From Lachnospiraceae bacterium (GTDB taxonomy: Bacteria; Bacillota; Clostridia; Lachnospirales; Lachnospiraceae), in the NCBI GenBank assembly GCA_029338675.1, contig JAQYAV010000072.1, forward strand, positions 1 to 38,507: a stretch of 38,507 bases of DNA, in the 5' to 3' direction. Under the pieces are notes generated by a model, which saw only the letters and a program-made list of their open reading frames with translations, was not told where the DNA came from and ran no database searches. This document shows, piece by piece, positions 16,217 through 23,543 of the stretch (the stretch's first letter is position 1; the number at the start of each line of letters is the position of its first letter). Made by a program: the position numbers and the translations under genes.

Positions 16217-17038
16217 ATGAAGATAGAGAGAATAAGCGAAAATCAAATAAGATGTACTCTATATAAGGCAGATTTGGCAGACAAGGAACTTCTTTTGACT
16301 GAGTTGGCATATGGAACAGACAAAGCGAAAGAATTATTTCGTGAATTGATGCAACAGGCATCTAATGAGTTAGGGTTTGAGGTAGACAATATTCCATTGA
16401 TGATTGAGGCTATACCAGTTTCTAAGGAATGTTTAGTTTTGATAATTACTAAAGTGGAAGACCCTGATGAGCTTGATACAAGATTTTCTAGGTTTACTAA
16501 ACCTTTGGCTGATAAAGAATACTATGACGATACAGAATATGATGATGATATGGATGCGTTGAATTCAGAAGAGTCATCATCTACTGAAGATGCAAATGAT
16601 AATCAGCAGATAAGTAGTGTTGCAGGCAAGATGGCTGGAGGATTGATGGAAGCTCTTGGAAGCTTGGCAGAGGGTCTGGGCCTAGGAGCAATTAATAGTC
16701 AAAAGAAAAATAGCAACAGTCCTGTTATGAATGAAAAGGCAGTTGAAGTGTTTAGATTGTATGCTTTTAAGAGTTTAGAGGAAGTAATTAAGGCTTCTGA
16801 TTTTATAGCAGGAATATATAAGAGTAAGAATTCGCTATACAAGAATGAAAAAGATGGATTATACTATTTATTCTTAACAAAGAACGATAACACTGATTCA
16901 GAATTTGTTAGAGTATGCAATGTAGTAAGCGAGTATGGCGAGAGAGTAAGAACAACATATGCAACTCCAGATTATATTAAAGAACATTATAAGCTTATAG
17001 TTATGGATGACGCTATTCATACATTAGCTAAGATATAA
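16217..17038 (+). CDS. mecA: MecA-family adaptor protein
   Basis: 273 residues from ATG 16217 (AAAGGAGTG upstream); the frame is open further up to 16133 but without a site. The N-terminal domain (1-~95) begins MKIERISENQIRCTLYKADL, the MecA N-domain that binds substrates; the C-terminal domain (~185-273; VFRLYAFKSLEEVIKASDF..., LYKNEKDGLYYLFL) is the ClpC-binding part. The middle (~100-185) is longer than in Bacillus MecA (218 in all): an acidic stretch and then a Gly/Ala/Leu-rich segment (SVAGKMAGGLMEALGSLAEG). MecA delivers proteins to ClpCP; in Bacillus it controls competence and sporulation regulators. Partner ClpC is outside the window. Confidence 0.88.
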   Translation: MKIERISENQIRCTLYKADLADKELLLTELAYGTDKAKELFRELMQQASNELGFEVDNIPLMIEAIPVSKECLVLIITKVEDPDELDTRFSRFTKPLADKEYYDDTEYDDDMDALNSEESSSTEDANDNQQISSVAGKMAGGLMEALGSLAEGLGLGAINSQKKNSNSPVMNEKAVEVFRLYAFKSLEEVIKASDFIAGIYKSKNSLYKNEKDGLYYLFLTKNDNTDSEFVRVCNVVSEYGERVRTTYATPDYIKEHYKLIVMDDAIHTLAKI

Positions 17039-17059
17039 TTATTATGAAGTTTCTACATC

Positions 17060-17091
17060 AAAAAACGCACCTTGAATAAGGTGCGTTTTTT
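17060..17091. terminator. Bidirectional intrinsic terminator
   Basis: Stem CGCACCTT / AAGGTGCG with a GAAT loop and six A / six T either side, between the convergent mecA and Bax-inhibitor-like genes. Confidence 0.93.
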
Positions 17092-17101
17092 GTTATATAT
17101 A

Positions 17102-18064
17102 CTAATTTCTATTTGCTCTAGATAAAATACTAATTAATCTAATAAATACATTAACAATATTTATATACATTTCGCAAGCCATATAAATTGCGTTTCGAGT
17201 AGTTTTTTCGCAAGTGTTGGCTCTCGCCCAATCATATCCGATATATCCACAGAAGATAAATAAAATTAGATAATCAGTGAAGGTATAAAAGATACCAGTA
17301 AAAGCCAAAATAAGTTCAACGATAATTGTTATAATAAGTATTATACCCAAAGTAGTTCCTATACTGTTGAAGAAATTTTGGAATATGTTTGATAAAAGAA
17401 TCATTGTGAAAGTAATTGCTGCAGTTGCGAAAAAAGCTGTGGCAATTACTTTACTGTAACCGTAGACAATAAACGTATCAACAACGGTTGTTACAACAAA
17501 TCCAAGAGCAACAACGACTAAATTAAATCCAATGAAGTTGACAACAATTTCTTCAGATTTTTTAATCATAATATTTCCCACAATTATCATGGCAAAATAA
17601 ATTAAAAAGAAACCTAGTCCATTTGATGTTAACTCGTAAATTGGATCAAAAAAGAACATAATCATAATTGCGTTTATAAGAAAGCTATATATAAGCATTC
17701 CGCCATAGAGCATATTAAACTTCTTAGACGAAATAATATCTGTGCTCTTTGCATTAGCAATTGAATTAGACTGTGAAAATGTTGAATAGTTAACAGCAGA
17801 ACCGTTATTAGCATACATATCATTATAATATGGGTTGTATTGTGAATTCTGATTATACTGGTTATTGTACTGTCCCATCTGATTAGTCTGATTATATTGT
17901 CCTGATTGATTAGCCTGTGTAAATTGGTTGAAACCCTGATTGTATTGGTTTGGATTCTGGTTGTTTTGTGTATACTGACCATAATACTGAGTATTTGGAT
18001 TAGAATTATTCATTCCGCCAGCTAATTTAAAAGTATTATTTGAAGCATCATCATTATATGACAT
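17102..18064 (-). CDS. Bax inhibitor-1/YccA-like membrane protein with Asn/Gln/Tyr-rich N-terminus
   Basis: 320 residues. Residues 1-~90 are low complexity, built from Asn, Gln, Tyr and Gly with repeats of the form QYNQ/QYNN. From ~115 to 310 come about seven hydrophobic helices, ending with GYDWARANTCEKTTRN and a final helix YINIVNVFIRLISILSR, the typical C-terminus of BI-1 (UPF0005) proteins, which include the pH-gated calcium leak channel YetJ. The N-terminal tail should face the cytoplasm and is disordered. AGGAGGAG precedes the ATG. Its physiological role in this group is not known. A 12-base inverted repeat lies upstream. Confidence 0.85.
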   Translation of the reverse strand: MSYNDDASNNTFKLAGGMNNSNPNTQYYGQYTQNNQNPNQYNQGFNQFTQANQSGQYNQTNQMGQYNNQYNQNSQYNPYYNDMYANNGSAVNYSTFSQSNSIANAKSTDIISSKKFNMLYGGMLIYSFLINAIMIMFFFDPIYELTSNGLGFFLIYFAMIIVGNIMIKKSEEIVVNFIGFNLVVVALGFVVTTVVDTFIVYGYSKVIATAFFATAAITFTMILLSNIFQNFFNSIGTTLGIILIITIIVELILAFTGIFYTFTDYLILFIFCGYIGYDWARANTCEKTTRNAIYMACEMYINIVNVFIRLISILSRANRN

Positions 18065-18093
18065 ACGTACTCCTCCTAAAAAATATACGATTA

Positions 18094-18134
18094 CTTGATG
18101 TTACATATTAAAAGCATCCATCTGTAACATCAAG
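18094..18134. repeat. 12-base perfect inverted repeat between DUF1858 and BI-1-like genes
   Basis: CTTGATGTTACA (18094-18105) and TGTAACATCAAG (18123-18134), 17-base loop. On the minus strand it is followed only after several bases by T-rich DNA, so it could be a weak terminator after the DUF1858 gene or an RNA structure in the leader of the BI-1-like gene. Confidence 0.6.
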
Positions 18135-18155
18135 AATCAACCTATAAAATAACAA

Positions 18156-18371
18156 TTAATTGCTTTCTTTTTTTGCTAAATAGTCATTGATTGAAGCAAT
18201 AACTTCATCAACATTCATTCCATGAACCATACAAGCTTCTTCTAATGATTCCATTGCTGCTGAAGGGCATCCAACACAATGCATTCCAGAAGCCATAAGA
18301 ATAGCTGCATTACCTGGATCAACACTAATTATTTCATGTATAAGCATATCCTTTGTTATAACGTTAGCCAT
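18156..18371 (-). CDS. DUF1858 redox-disulfide domain protein
   Basis: 71 residues. The form is VITKDMLIHEIISVDPGNAAILMASGMHCVGCPSAAMESLEEAC..., with the CVGC pair (Cys32, Cys35) and a further Cys47 in EEACMVHG. This matches DUF1858, also called the hybrid-cluster-protein-associated disulfide redox domain, small thiol proteins of anaerobes that accompany hybrid cluster protein or other metalloenzymes. No hybrid cluster protein gene lies here. It is divergent from the pfl operon, sharing its 379-base intergenic region. GGAGG precedes the ATG. Confidence 0.88.
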   Translation of the reverse strand: MANVITKDMLIHEIISVDPGNAAILMASGMHCVGCPSAAMESLEEACMVHGMNVDEVIASINDYLAKKESN

Positions 18372-18552
18372 TTTGTTACCTCCTTATGTCTAATGTATAT
18401 TAGTATATAAATTGCTACTAATATTATGTACTATATAATAATACATTATTTTTGAAATGTCTATTATATAAATATCAATTTACAAGGGAATTACAAACAT
18501 TTTAGCAACACATTCATTATGTAAGCTTATTATAAATATTAATCAAAATAAT

Positions 18553-18567
18553 GTGTATACAGTATAC
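18553..18567. promoter_or_regulatory. Candidate operator upstream of pfl (GTATAC pair)
   Basis: TGTATACAGTATACA holds two GTATAC hexamers (18555-18560, 18562-18567) one base apart. A third copy, within TGTATACAA, lies in the spacer of the pfl promoter (18617-18622), about 58 bases further on. Repeated short palindromes at and above a promoter suggest a repressor, perhaps with looping. The regulator is unknown. Confidence 0.4.
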
Positions 18568-18609
18568 AATCTTTGTATCGGAAAAAGTACAATTAATTAT
18601 TTTTTTCCG

Positions 18610-18638
18610 TTGACGTGTATACAATTTGAAATTATAAT
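18610..18638 (+). promoter_or_regulatory. Sigma-A promoter of the pfl operon
   Basis: TTGACG (18610-18615), 17 bases, TATAAT (18633-18638), nearly consensus. The transcript would have a leader of about 105 bases. A GTATAC palindrome sits in the spacer. Confidence 0.8.
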
Positions 18639-18710
18639 ATAGATAACATCATAGATGTAGGATACTTAATCTTACATTTTGGTAAACACATTTATAATTA
18701 CAATAACAAT

Positions 18711-18727
18711 TTAGTGTCAAACACTAA
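18711..18727 (+). promoter_or_regulatory. Leader hairpin just ahead of the pflB ribosome site
   Basis: TTAGTGT, loop CAA, ACACTAA, ending four bases before AAAAAAGGAGG. It may stabilise the mRNA 5' end or keep the site open; it does not cover the site. Confidence 0.4.
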
Positions 18728-18750
18728 TTAAAAAAGGAGGAATTTAAACA

Positions 18751-20793
18751 ATGGAATCAACAGCATGGAATGGTTTCGTAGGTGGAAAGTGGCAGGAAGA
18801 AGTTAATCTTAGAGACTTCATCCAGAAGAATTATACTTTATATGAAGGTGATGATTCATTCTTAGCAGATGCTACTCAGGACACTAAGGATTTATGGCAG
18901 ATGGTACTTGACTTAAGCAAGAAGGAAAGAGAAGCAGGCGGTGTACTTGATATGGACACTAAGGTTGTTTCAACTCTTACTTCACATGGTCCAGGATACC
19001 TTGATAAGAGCAAGGAGAAGATCGTTGGTGTTCAGACTGACGCGCCATTCAAGAGAGGTATGAATGTATATGGTGGTATTCGTATGGCTATTAAGGCTTG
19101 CGAAGATAATGGATATAAAGTAGATCCAGAAGTAGTAGAGTTCTTTACAACTCATAGAAAAACTCATAATGCAGGTGTATTCGATGTTTATGATGAAGAA
19201 ATCAGAAAATGTCGTACAAACCACATCATTACTGGTCTTCCAGATGCTTATGGTCGTGGACGTATCATCGGTGACTATAGAAGAGTTGCACTTTATGGTG
19301 TAGACTTCTTGATTGAAGATAAGAAGAAACAGAAGAATTCATATGGCAAGGTATATACTGATGATGTTATCAGAGCAAGAGAAGAGCTTTCAGAGCAGAT
19401 TAGAGCTCTTGGTGAGTTAAAGCAGATGGCAGCTTCATATGGTATAGATATTTCTAAGCCAGCTACAAACGTTCAGGAAGCTATTCAGGCAGTATACTTT
19501 GGTTACTTAGGAGCAGTTAAGGAGCAGAACGGTGCTGCAATGTCACTTGGTCGTACTTCTACTTTCTTAGATTGCTATGCTGAGAGAGATCTTGCTAACG
19601 GAACATTTACAGAGGAGCAGATTCAGGAGTTCGTTGATCACTTCATTATGAAGCTTCGTATCGTTAAGTTTGCTCGTACTCCAGAGTACAATCAGTTATT
19701 CTCAGGAGATCCAGTATGGGTTACAGAGTCACTTGGTGGTGTTGGTATTGACGGACGTCCACTTGTAACAAAGATGTCATTCAGATATCTTCATACACTT
19801 GATAACTTAGGTCCAGCTCCAGAACCAAACTTAACAGTTCTTTGGTCAACAAGACTTCCAATCAACTGGAAGCAGTACTGTGCTAAGATGTCAATTAAGT
19901 CATCTTCAATCCAGTACGAGAATGATGATATGATGAGAGTAGTTCATGGTGATGATTACGCAATCGCTTGTTGTGTATCTTCAATGAGAGTTGGTAAGGA
20001 AATGCAGTTCTTCGGAGCTAGAGCAAACCTTGCTAAGTGTCTCCTTTACGCTATCAACGGTGGTGTTGATGAGTGTACAGGTGTACAGGTAGGTCCTAAG
20101 TATAGACCAATTACTTCTGAGTACCTTGATTACGATGAGGTTCTGGAGAAGTATGATGATATGATGGAATGGTTAGCAGGAGTATATGTAAGTGCTCTTA
20201 ATATCATCCACTACATGCATGATAAGTATGCTTACGAGAGAATCCAGATGGCTCTTCATGATAGAGATGTTAAGAGATATTTTGCAACTGGTATTGCTGG
20301 TCTTTCAGTTGTTGCTGACTCACTTTCAGCTATCAAGTATGCTAAGGTTAAGCCAATCAGAAATGAGCAGGGTGTTGTAGTAAGCTATGAGACTGAGGGC
20401 GATTTCCCTAAATATGGTAACAATGATGATAGAGTTGATAAGATTGCAGCTAACATTGTTTCAACATTCATGAACAAGATTAGAAAGCATCACGTATATA
20501 GAAATGGATTCCCTACAATGTCAGTTCTTACAATTACTTCTAATGTAACTTATGGTAAGAACACTGGTGATACTCCATGTGGTAGAAAGCATGGTCAGCC
20601 ACTTGCACCTGGTGCAAACCCATTACATGGTAGAGATAAGAGCGGAGCTCTTGCTTCACTTTCATCAGTTGCTAAACTTCCATTTATGGATTCACAGGAT
20701 GGTATTTCTAATACATTCTCAATCATTCCTGGAGCTCTTGGTAAGGAAGATCAGGTATTCGCTGGTGACATTGAGATTGACCTTGACAAGTAG
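18751..20793 (+). CDS. pflB: Pyruvate formate-lyase body lacking its glycyl-radical domain
   Basis: 680 residues; ordinary PFL is about 740-760. PFL cleaves pyruvate with CoA to acetyl-CoA and formate. Visible: [19 protein letters not shown] at the start, [28 protein letters not shown], the active-site pair Cys407-Cys408 in [10 protein letters not shown] followed by [15 protein letters not shown], and [20 protein letters not shown] at the end. The gene stops (TAG) where one-piece enzymes continue into the linker and C-terminal radical domain with RVSGYAV; that domain is encoded two genes on (21074-21313). Each cistron has its own ribosome site, so this is not a simple frameshift. AAAAAAGGAGG precedes the ATG. 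Codon use is highly regular, as expected of an abundant protein. Confidence 0.95.
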   Translation: MESTAWNGFVGGKWQEEVNLRDFIQKNYTLYEGDDSFLADATQDTKDLWQMVLDLSKKEREAGGVLDMDTKVVSTLTSHGPGYLDKSKEKIVGVQTDAPFKRGMNVYGGIRMAIKACEDNGYKVDPEVVEFFTTHRKTHNAGVFDVYDEEIRKCRTNHIITGLPDAYGRGRIIGDYRRVALYGVDFLIEDKKKQKNSYGKVYTDDVIRAREELSEQIRALGELKQMAASYGIDISKPATNVQEAIQAVYFGYLGAVKEQNGAAMSLGRTSTFLDCYAERDLANGTFTEEQIQEFVDHFIMKLRIVKFARTPEYNQLFSGDPVWVTESLGGVGIDGRPLVTKMSFRYLHTLDNLGPAPEPNLTVLWSTRLPINWKQYCAKMSIKSSSIQYENDDMMRVVHGDDYAIACCVSSMRVGKEMQFFGARANLAKCLLYAINGGVDECTGVQVGPKYRPITSEYLDYDEVLEKYDDMMEWLAGVYVSALNIIHYMHDKYAYERIQMALHDRDVKRYFATGIAGLSVVADSLSAIKYAKVKPIRNEQGVVVSYETEGDFPKYGNNDDRVDKIAANIVSTFMNKIRKHHVYRNGFPTMSVLTITSNVTYGKNTGDTPCGRKHGQPLAPGANPLHGRDKSGALASLSSVAKLPFMDSQDGISNTFSIIPGALGKEDQVFAGDIEIDLDK

Positions 20794-20817
20794 GAATAGA
20801 TTAATTGAGGAATTAAT

Positions 20818-21030
20818 ATGGATAATGGCTTAAGTAATGTTGATGATATTGTATCTATGCTTGATGACATGGTAGCTAACGGACACGGACACATTAATGT
20901 GTCCGTAGATCCGGAAGTTGAAGGTAAACAGGTTTCTACTATGGGCTGTACAGATTGCGCAAAAGGTGATTTGGCATGCAGCATACCTACACTTCATGAA
21001 GGTATAGATGAGTATTTAATTAATGAATAA
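20818..21030 (+). CDS. 70-residue protein resembling the start of a glycyl-radical domain, with Cys-rich tail
   Basis: Residues 8-31 (VDDIVSMLDDMVANGHGHIN then VSV) align by eye with residues 7-29 of the glycyl-radical protein that follows ([20 protein letters not shown] then VNV): shared D, SMLD, V, G, H, NV, V. After that point homology stops. There is no [13 protein letters not shown]; instead comes GCTDCAKGDLACSIP with Cys 44, 47 and 54, then an acidic end. It therefore cannot carry a radical. It has its own ribosome site (GAGG, eight bases before ATG) and lies 24 bases after the pflB stop. Possible roles: placeholder in the empty radical-domain site, assembly factor, redox or metal sensor for PflA access. 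All are inference. Confidence 0.85.
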   Translation: MDNGLSNVDDIVSMLDDMVANGHGHINVSVDPEVEGKQVSTMGCTDCAKGDLACSIPTLHEGIDEYLINE

Positions 21031-21073
21031 CTTACACGCTTGAATAATTAATAAATAAAGGAGGAATATTAAA

Positions 21074-21313
21074 ATGGCAAGCACACAGCAGATCGATAAC
21101 TTAATTAGTATGTTAGATGGTTATGTAGAAAAAGGTGGTCATCACCTTAACGTTAATGTTTATAATAGAGAGACTCTTCTTGATGCACAGGCTCATCCAG
21201 AGAATTACCCACAGCTTACAATTCGTGTTTCTGGATACGCTGTAAATTTCATCAAGTTAACTGAAGAACAGCAGAATGATGTTATTTCACGTACATTCCA
21301 TGAGTCAATCTAA
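21074..21313 (+). CDS. Stand-alone glycyl-radical domain of PFL (GrcA/YfiD-like)
   Basis: 79 residues. After a short lead and the helix [15 protein letters not shown] come [33 protein letters not shown] and [12 protein letters not shown], equivalent to the last ~75 residues of PFL and to the C-terminus of GrcA/YfiD. The radical residue is Gly54 in RVSGYAV. Added to the 680-residue body, Gly54 falls at 734, the number of the radical Gly in the 759-residue Escherichia enzyme. GrcA (127 residues) is a spare part for oxygen-cut PFL and has an extra N-terminal half; this protein has none. AAGGAGG stands nine bases before the ATG, one of the strongest sites in the window. In this operon the protein looks like an obligate subunit. 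Confidence 0.93.
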   Translation: MASTQQIDNLISMLDGYVEKGGHHLNVNVYNRETLLDAQAHPENYPQLTIRVSGYAVNFIKLTEEQQNDVISRTFHESI

Positions 21314-21353
21314 TTTAGGTTAATTCGTGAATTACTAGATTAATAAACATACG

Positions 21354-21381
21354 AAGAGGTACTCATATTTGGGTACCTCTT
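21354..21381 (+). terminator. Hairpin between the radical-domain gene and pflA (attenuator-like)
   Basis: Stem AAGAGGTAC (21354-21362) / GTACCTCTT (21373-21381), ten-base loop, followed by the weak tail TTGTAATAT. It may end part of the transcripts, giving less activase than enzyme, or protect the upstream message. Confidence 0.6.
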
Positions 21382-21420
21382 TGTAATATAAATTGTAATT
21401 AATAGTGAGGAGCTAGGTAT

Positions 21421-22182
21421 ATGGAAGGAATGATACATTCAATAGAAACATTTGGAACAGTTGATGGACCAGGTATAAGATATGTTGTTTTTGTAAAAGG
21501 ATGTCCTATGAGATGTCAGTATTGTCATAATCCAGATACTTGGGAAATGGCTGGTGGAACCAAAAAAACTGCCGATGAAATATTAGAAGATTATGATCGT
21601 TATGTACCATTTCTTAAAGACGGTGGTATTACAGTTTCAGGTGGAGAGCCACTTGTTCAAATTGACTTTTTGATAGAGCTTTTTGAAAAAGCAAAGAAAA
21701 AAGGCATTCATACATGTCTTGATACTTCTGGAATAATGTTTAGACGCGATAATCCTGAAACATTAGCAAAGTATGAAAAACTTATGGAATATACAGATTT
21801 AATTATGCTTGATATAAAGCATATTGATCCTGAAGAACATTTGAAATTAACTGGTCAGCCATGCGACAATATATTTGATTTCTTGAAATATATTGATGAG
21901 AAAGAAAAAGTAATCTGGATTAGACATGTTTTAGTGCCAGGTATTACTTTAATTCCTGAATATTTGGAAAGACTTGGAAGATTTATGGCTGAGTTTAAGC
22001 ATATAAAGGCGTTAGATGTTTTACCATACCATGATATGGGAAAAGAAAAGTATAAGAAGATGGGCTTGGACTATGTTTTAAAGGATGTTAAACCAGTTGG
22101 TAAGGAAGAAGCTATAAAGGCACGTGAGACAATACTTGGTGCAATGAAGAAACGTAGACAGGAAATGAAAGAAGGAAAATAA
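21421..22182 (+). CDS. pflA: Pyruvate formate-lyase activating enzyme
   Basis: 253 residues. Radical-SAM enzyme: CxxxCxxC at Cys28, Cys32, Cys35 (KGCPMRCQYCHNPDTW) holds the [4Fe-4S] cluster; ITVSGGEPLVQ is the SAM-binding GGE motif; DTSGI and IMLDIKHID follow. It makes the 5'-deoxyadenosyl radical that takes H from the PFL glycine. Length is standard. AGGAG precedes the ATG, 107 bases after the radical-domain gene. Here the substrate Gly lies on a separate 79-residue polypeptide, so PflA must act on that protein alone or on its complex with the body. Confidence 0.96.
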   Translation: MEGMIHSIETFGTVDGPGIRYVVFVKGCPMRCQYCHNPDTWEMAGGTKKTADEILEDYDRYVPFLKDGGITVSGGEPLVQIDFLIELFEKAKKKGIHTCLDTSGIMFRRDNPETLAKYEKLMEYTDLIMLDIKHIDPEEHLKLTGQPCDNIFDFLKYIDEKEKVIWIRHVLVPGITLIPEYLERLGRFMAEFKHIKALDVLPYHDMGKEKYKKMGLDYVLKDVKPVGKEEAIKARETILGAMKKRRQEMKEGK

Positions 22183-22222
22183 ATCTTCTATATAATATGT
22201 ACTAAATAAGAAATATATTTAA

Positions 22223-22241
22223 TATCATTATATTAATGATA
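22223..22241. repeat. Short palindrome ahead of the amidase gene
   Basis: TATCATTA, TAT, TAATGATA: eight-base perfect arms, 22 bases before the start codon. Could be an operator or a weak hairpin at the ribosome site. Confidence 0.35.
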
Positions 22242-22263
22242 ACTGTTTAGGTGATGTATTAAT

Positions 22264-23061
22264 ATGAAGATATTGAAAAAGAAAAGGCTAGCAATACAAC
22301 GATTTGTAAACAATAACAAATTAGTATGTATTGTTGGTCTTATTTTTTTTATTGTAGCATTTTGGAAAAGTAATTATTTTATGACGAAATATAATTTAAA
22401 GCACAATTTAATAGAAGAAATAATTCGAAATGCAGAATGCTCTAAAAACAAAATAAATGATAAATTACTTGGCAAGAAAAACCGCAAAATACAAACTATA
22501 GTTATTGATGCTGGACATGGCGGATATGATTCAGGAAAGGTAGGGTGTAATGGAGCTTATGAGAAAGATATAAATCTCAATATATCAAGAAAATTATTTG
22601 AAACCTTGCAGAAACAAGGGTATATGGTTTATATGACTAGAAAAAATGATGAAATGTTAGGAAATGAAAATAACAACAAAAAAAGAAGTGATATGCTGGA
22701 AAGAGTAAGATTTATTAATTCATGTAAACCGGATATTATGATTAGTATTCATCAAAATAGTTTTACAGATTGCGATGTTTATGGTGCACAAGTGTTTTAT
22801 TTAGCTGTCTCAAAGGAGGGTAAAAATATTTCTGAATTGTTACAAAACAATATAGTGAAAATAGTTGATGCAACAAATAAACGAAAAGCAAAAGGTTCAG
22901 AAGGATACTATATATTGGAAAATATAAACTGCACAGGGATTATTGTTGAATGCGGGTTTTTAAGTAATAAAATGGAAGCGGATAAGCTTGTGGATGAAAT
23001 GTATCAAAACAAGATAGTAAGTGCAATAGTTGAAACAATAGAAAATTATAATGAAAATTAA
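22264..23061 (+). CDS. N-acetylmuramoyl-L-alanine amidase, Amidase_3 family (CwlD-like)
   Basis: 265 residues. An N-terminal membrane anchor (about 19-37, LVCIVGLIFFIVAFW) is followed by a short linker and the zinc amidase domain: IDAGHGGYDSGKVG (first zinc His), EKDINLNIS (zinc Glu), SIHQNSF (third zinc ligand) and IIVECGFLSN with the catalytic Glu. It cuts the bond between muramic acid and the stem peptide outside the membrane. Size and lack of binding domains fit CwlD, which makes muramic-delta-lactam in spore cortex; vegetative amidases are usually larger. spoIIID in the window supports a sporulating host, but the exact role is inferred. Confidence 0.88.
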   Translation: MKILKKKRLAIQRFVNNNKLVCIVGLIFFIVAFWKSNYFMTKYNLKHNLIEEIIRNAECSKNKINDKLLGKKNRKIQTIVIDAGHGGYDSGKVGCNGAYEKDINLNISRKLFETLQKQGYMVYMTRKNDEMLGNENNNKKRSDMLERVRFINSCKPDIMISIHQNSFTDCDVYGAQVFYLAVSKEGKNISELLQNNIVKIVDATNKRKAKGSEGYYILENINCTGIIVECGFLSNKMEADKLVDEMYQNKIVSAIVETIENYNEN

Positions 23062-23104
23062 AAAAAGCATAATACAGTATCAAAGAAACTATACTATATT
23101 ATGC
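23057..23104 (-). terminator. Intrinsic terminator of the YjfB-like gene
   Basis: Arms GCATAATACAGTAT (23067-23080) and ATACTATATTATGC (23091-23104) pair fully on the minus strand (one G-U), followed there by seven T. Confidence 0.75.
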
Positions 23105-23115
23105 ATCATAAAATT

Positions 23116-23301
23116 CTATAATCTTATATCAATATTTGCTCCGATATTAGGATTAACAGATTGTTCCATCATTTTAGTTATGGCAGCACCACTAGTTTCT
23201 ACGGAATCTAATGATTTCTTTAACATCGCAAAATCAATTTGATTCATATTAGATGTATCGGTTAATGATATATTAGTACTACCTAAAGAAGTAATATTCA
23301 T
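23116..23301 (-). CDS. YjfB-like putative motility protein
   Basis: 61 residues: helical middle (MNQIDFAMLKKSLDSVETSG), then the family ending AAITKMMEQSVNPNIGANIDIRL. This matches YjfB, small proteins in many flagellated Firmicutes and Proteobacteria, in some cases transcribed by the flagellar sigma factor, function not settled. AGGAGG precedes the ATG on the minus strand. The opposite-strand ORF of similar length (23051-23242) has no such features and is a shadow. A good sigma-A promoter stands about 110 bases upstream; I saw no flagellar-sigma promoter. No flagellar genes are in the window. Confidence 0.85.
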   Translation of the reverse strand: MNITSLGSTNISLTDTSNMNQIDFAMLKKSLDSVETSGAAITKMMEQSVNPNIGANIDIRL

Positions 23302-23418
23302 ATGTTTCCCTCCTATTTAAGAAAAATAAATGTAACAATATTAAAATATTTCAAAAAATAATATGACATCTAAATAAATTAGTATAAAAAAATATAAAAC
23401 AACAAACTTCTTAAGATA

Positions 23419-23447
23419 ATTATACGCGAAAATTCTATATATTTCAA
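23419..23447 (-). promoter_or_regulatory. Sigma-A promoter of the YjfB-like gene
   Basis: Minus strand: TTGAAA (23447-23442), 17 bases, TATAAT (23424-23419). An interrupted inverted repeat, ACGCG-A-AATTC and GAATT-A-CGCGT type (23424-23459), encloses the promoter and is followed by eight T on the plus strand, so it may also act as an operator or a plus-strand terminator. Confidence 0.6.
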
Positions 23448-23543
23448 GGAATTACGCGTTTTTTTTATTTTAAAATACACAAGAAAAATTCTATATTTTG
23501 TATAAAAATATCTAAAAATACAATATATTGTCAAAAACAAAAA

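Noticed and set aside
20791-21313. Split PFL as a sequencing error or recent frameshift of a one-piece gene
   Set aside because: The body and the radical domain are separated by about 280 bases holding another complete gene, and each has its own start and ribosome site. No single-base change would rejoin them.
23051-23242. 63-codon ORF on the plus strand after the amidase gene
   Set aside because: It runs through the terminator and opposite the YjfB-like gene, which has a recognisable family sequence and ribosome site.
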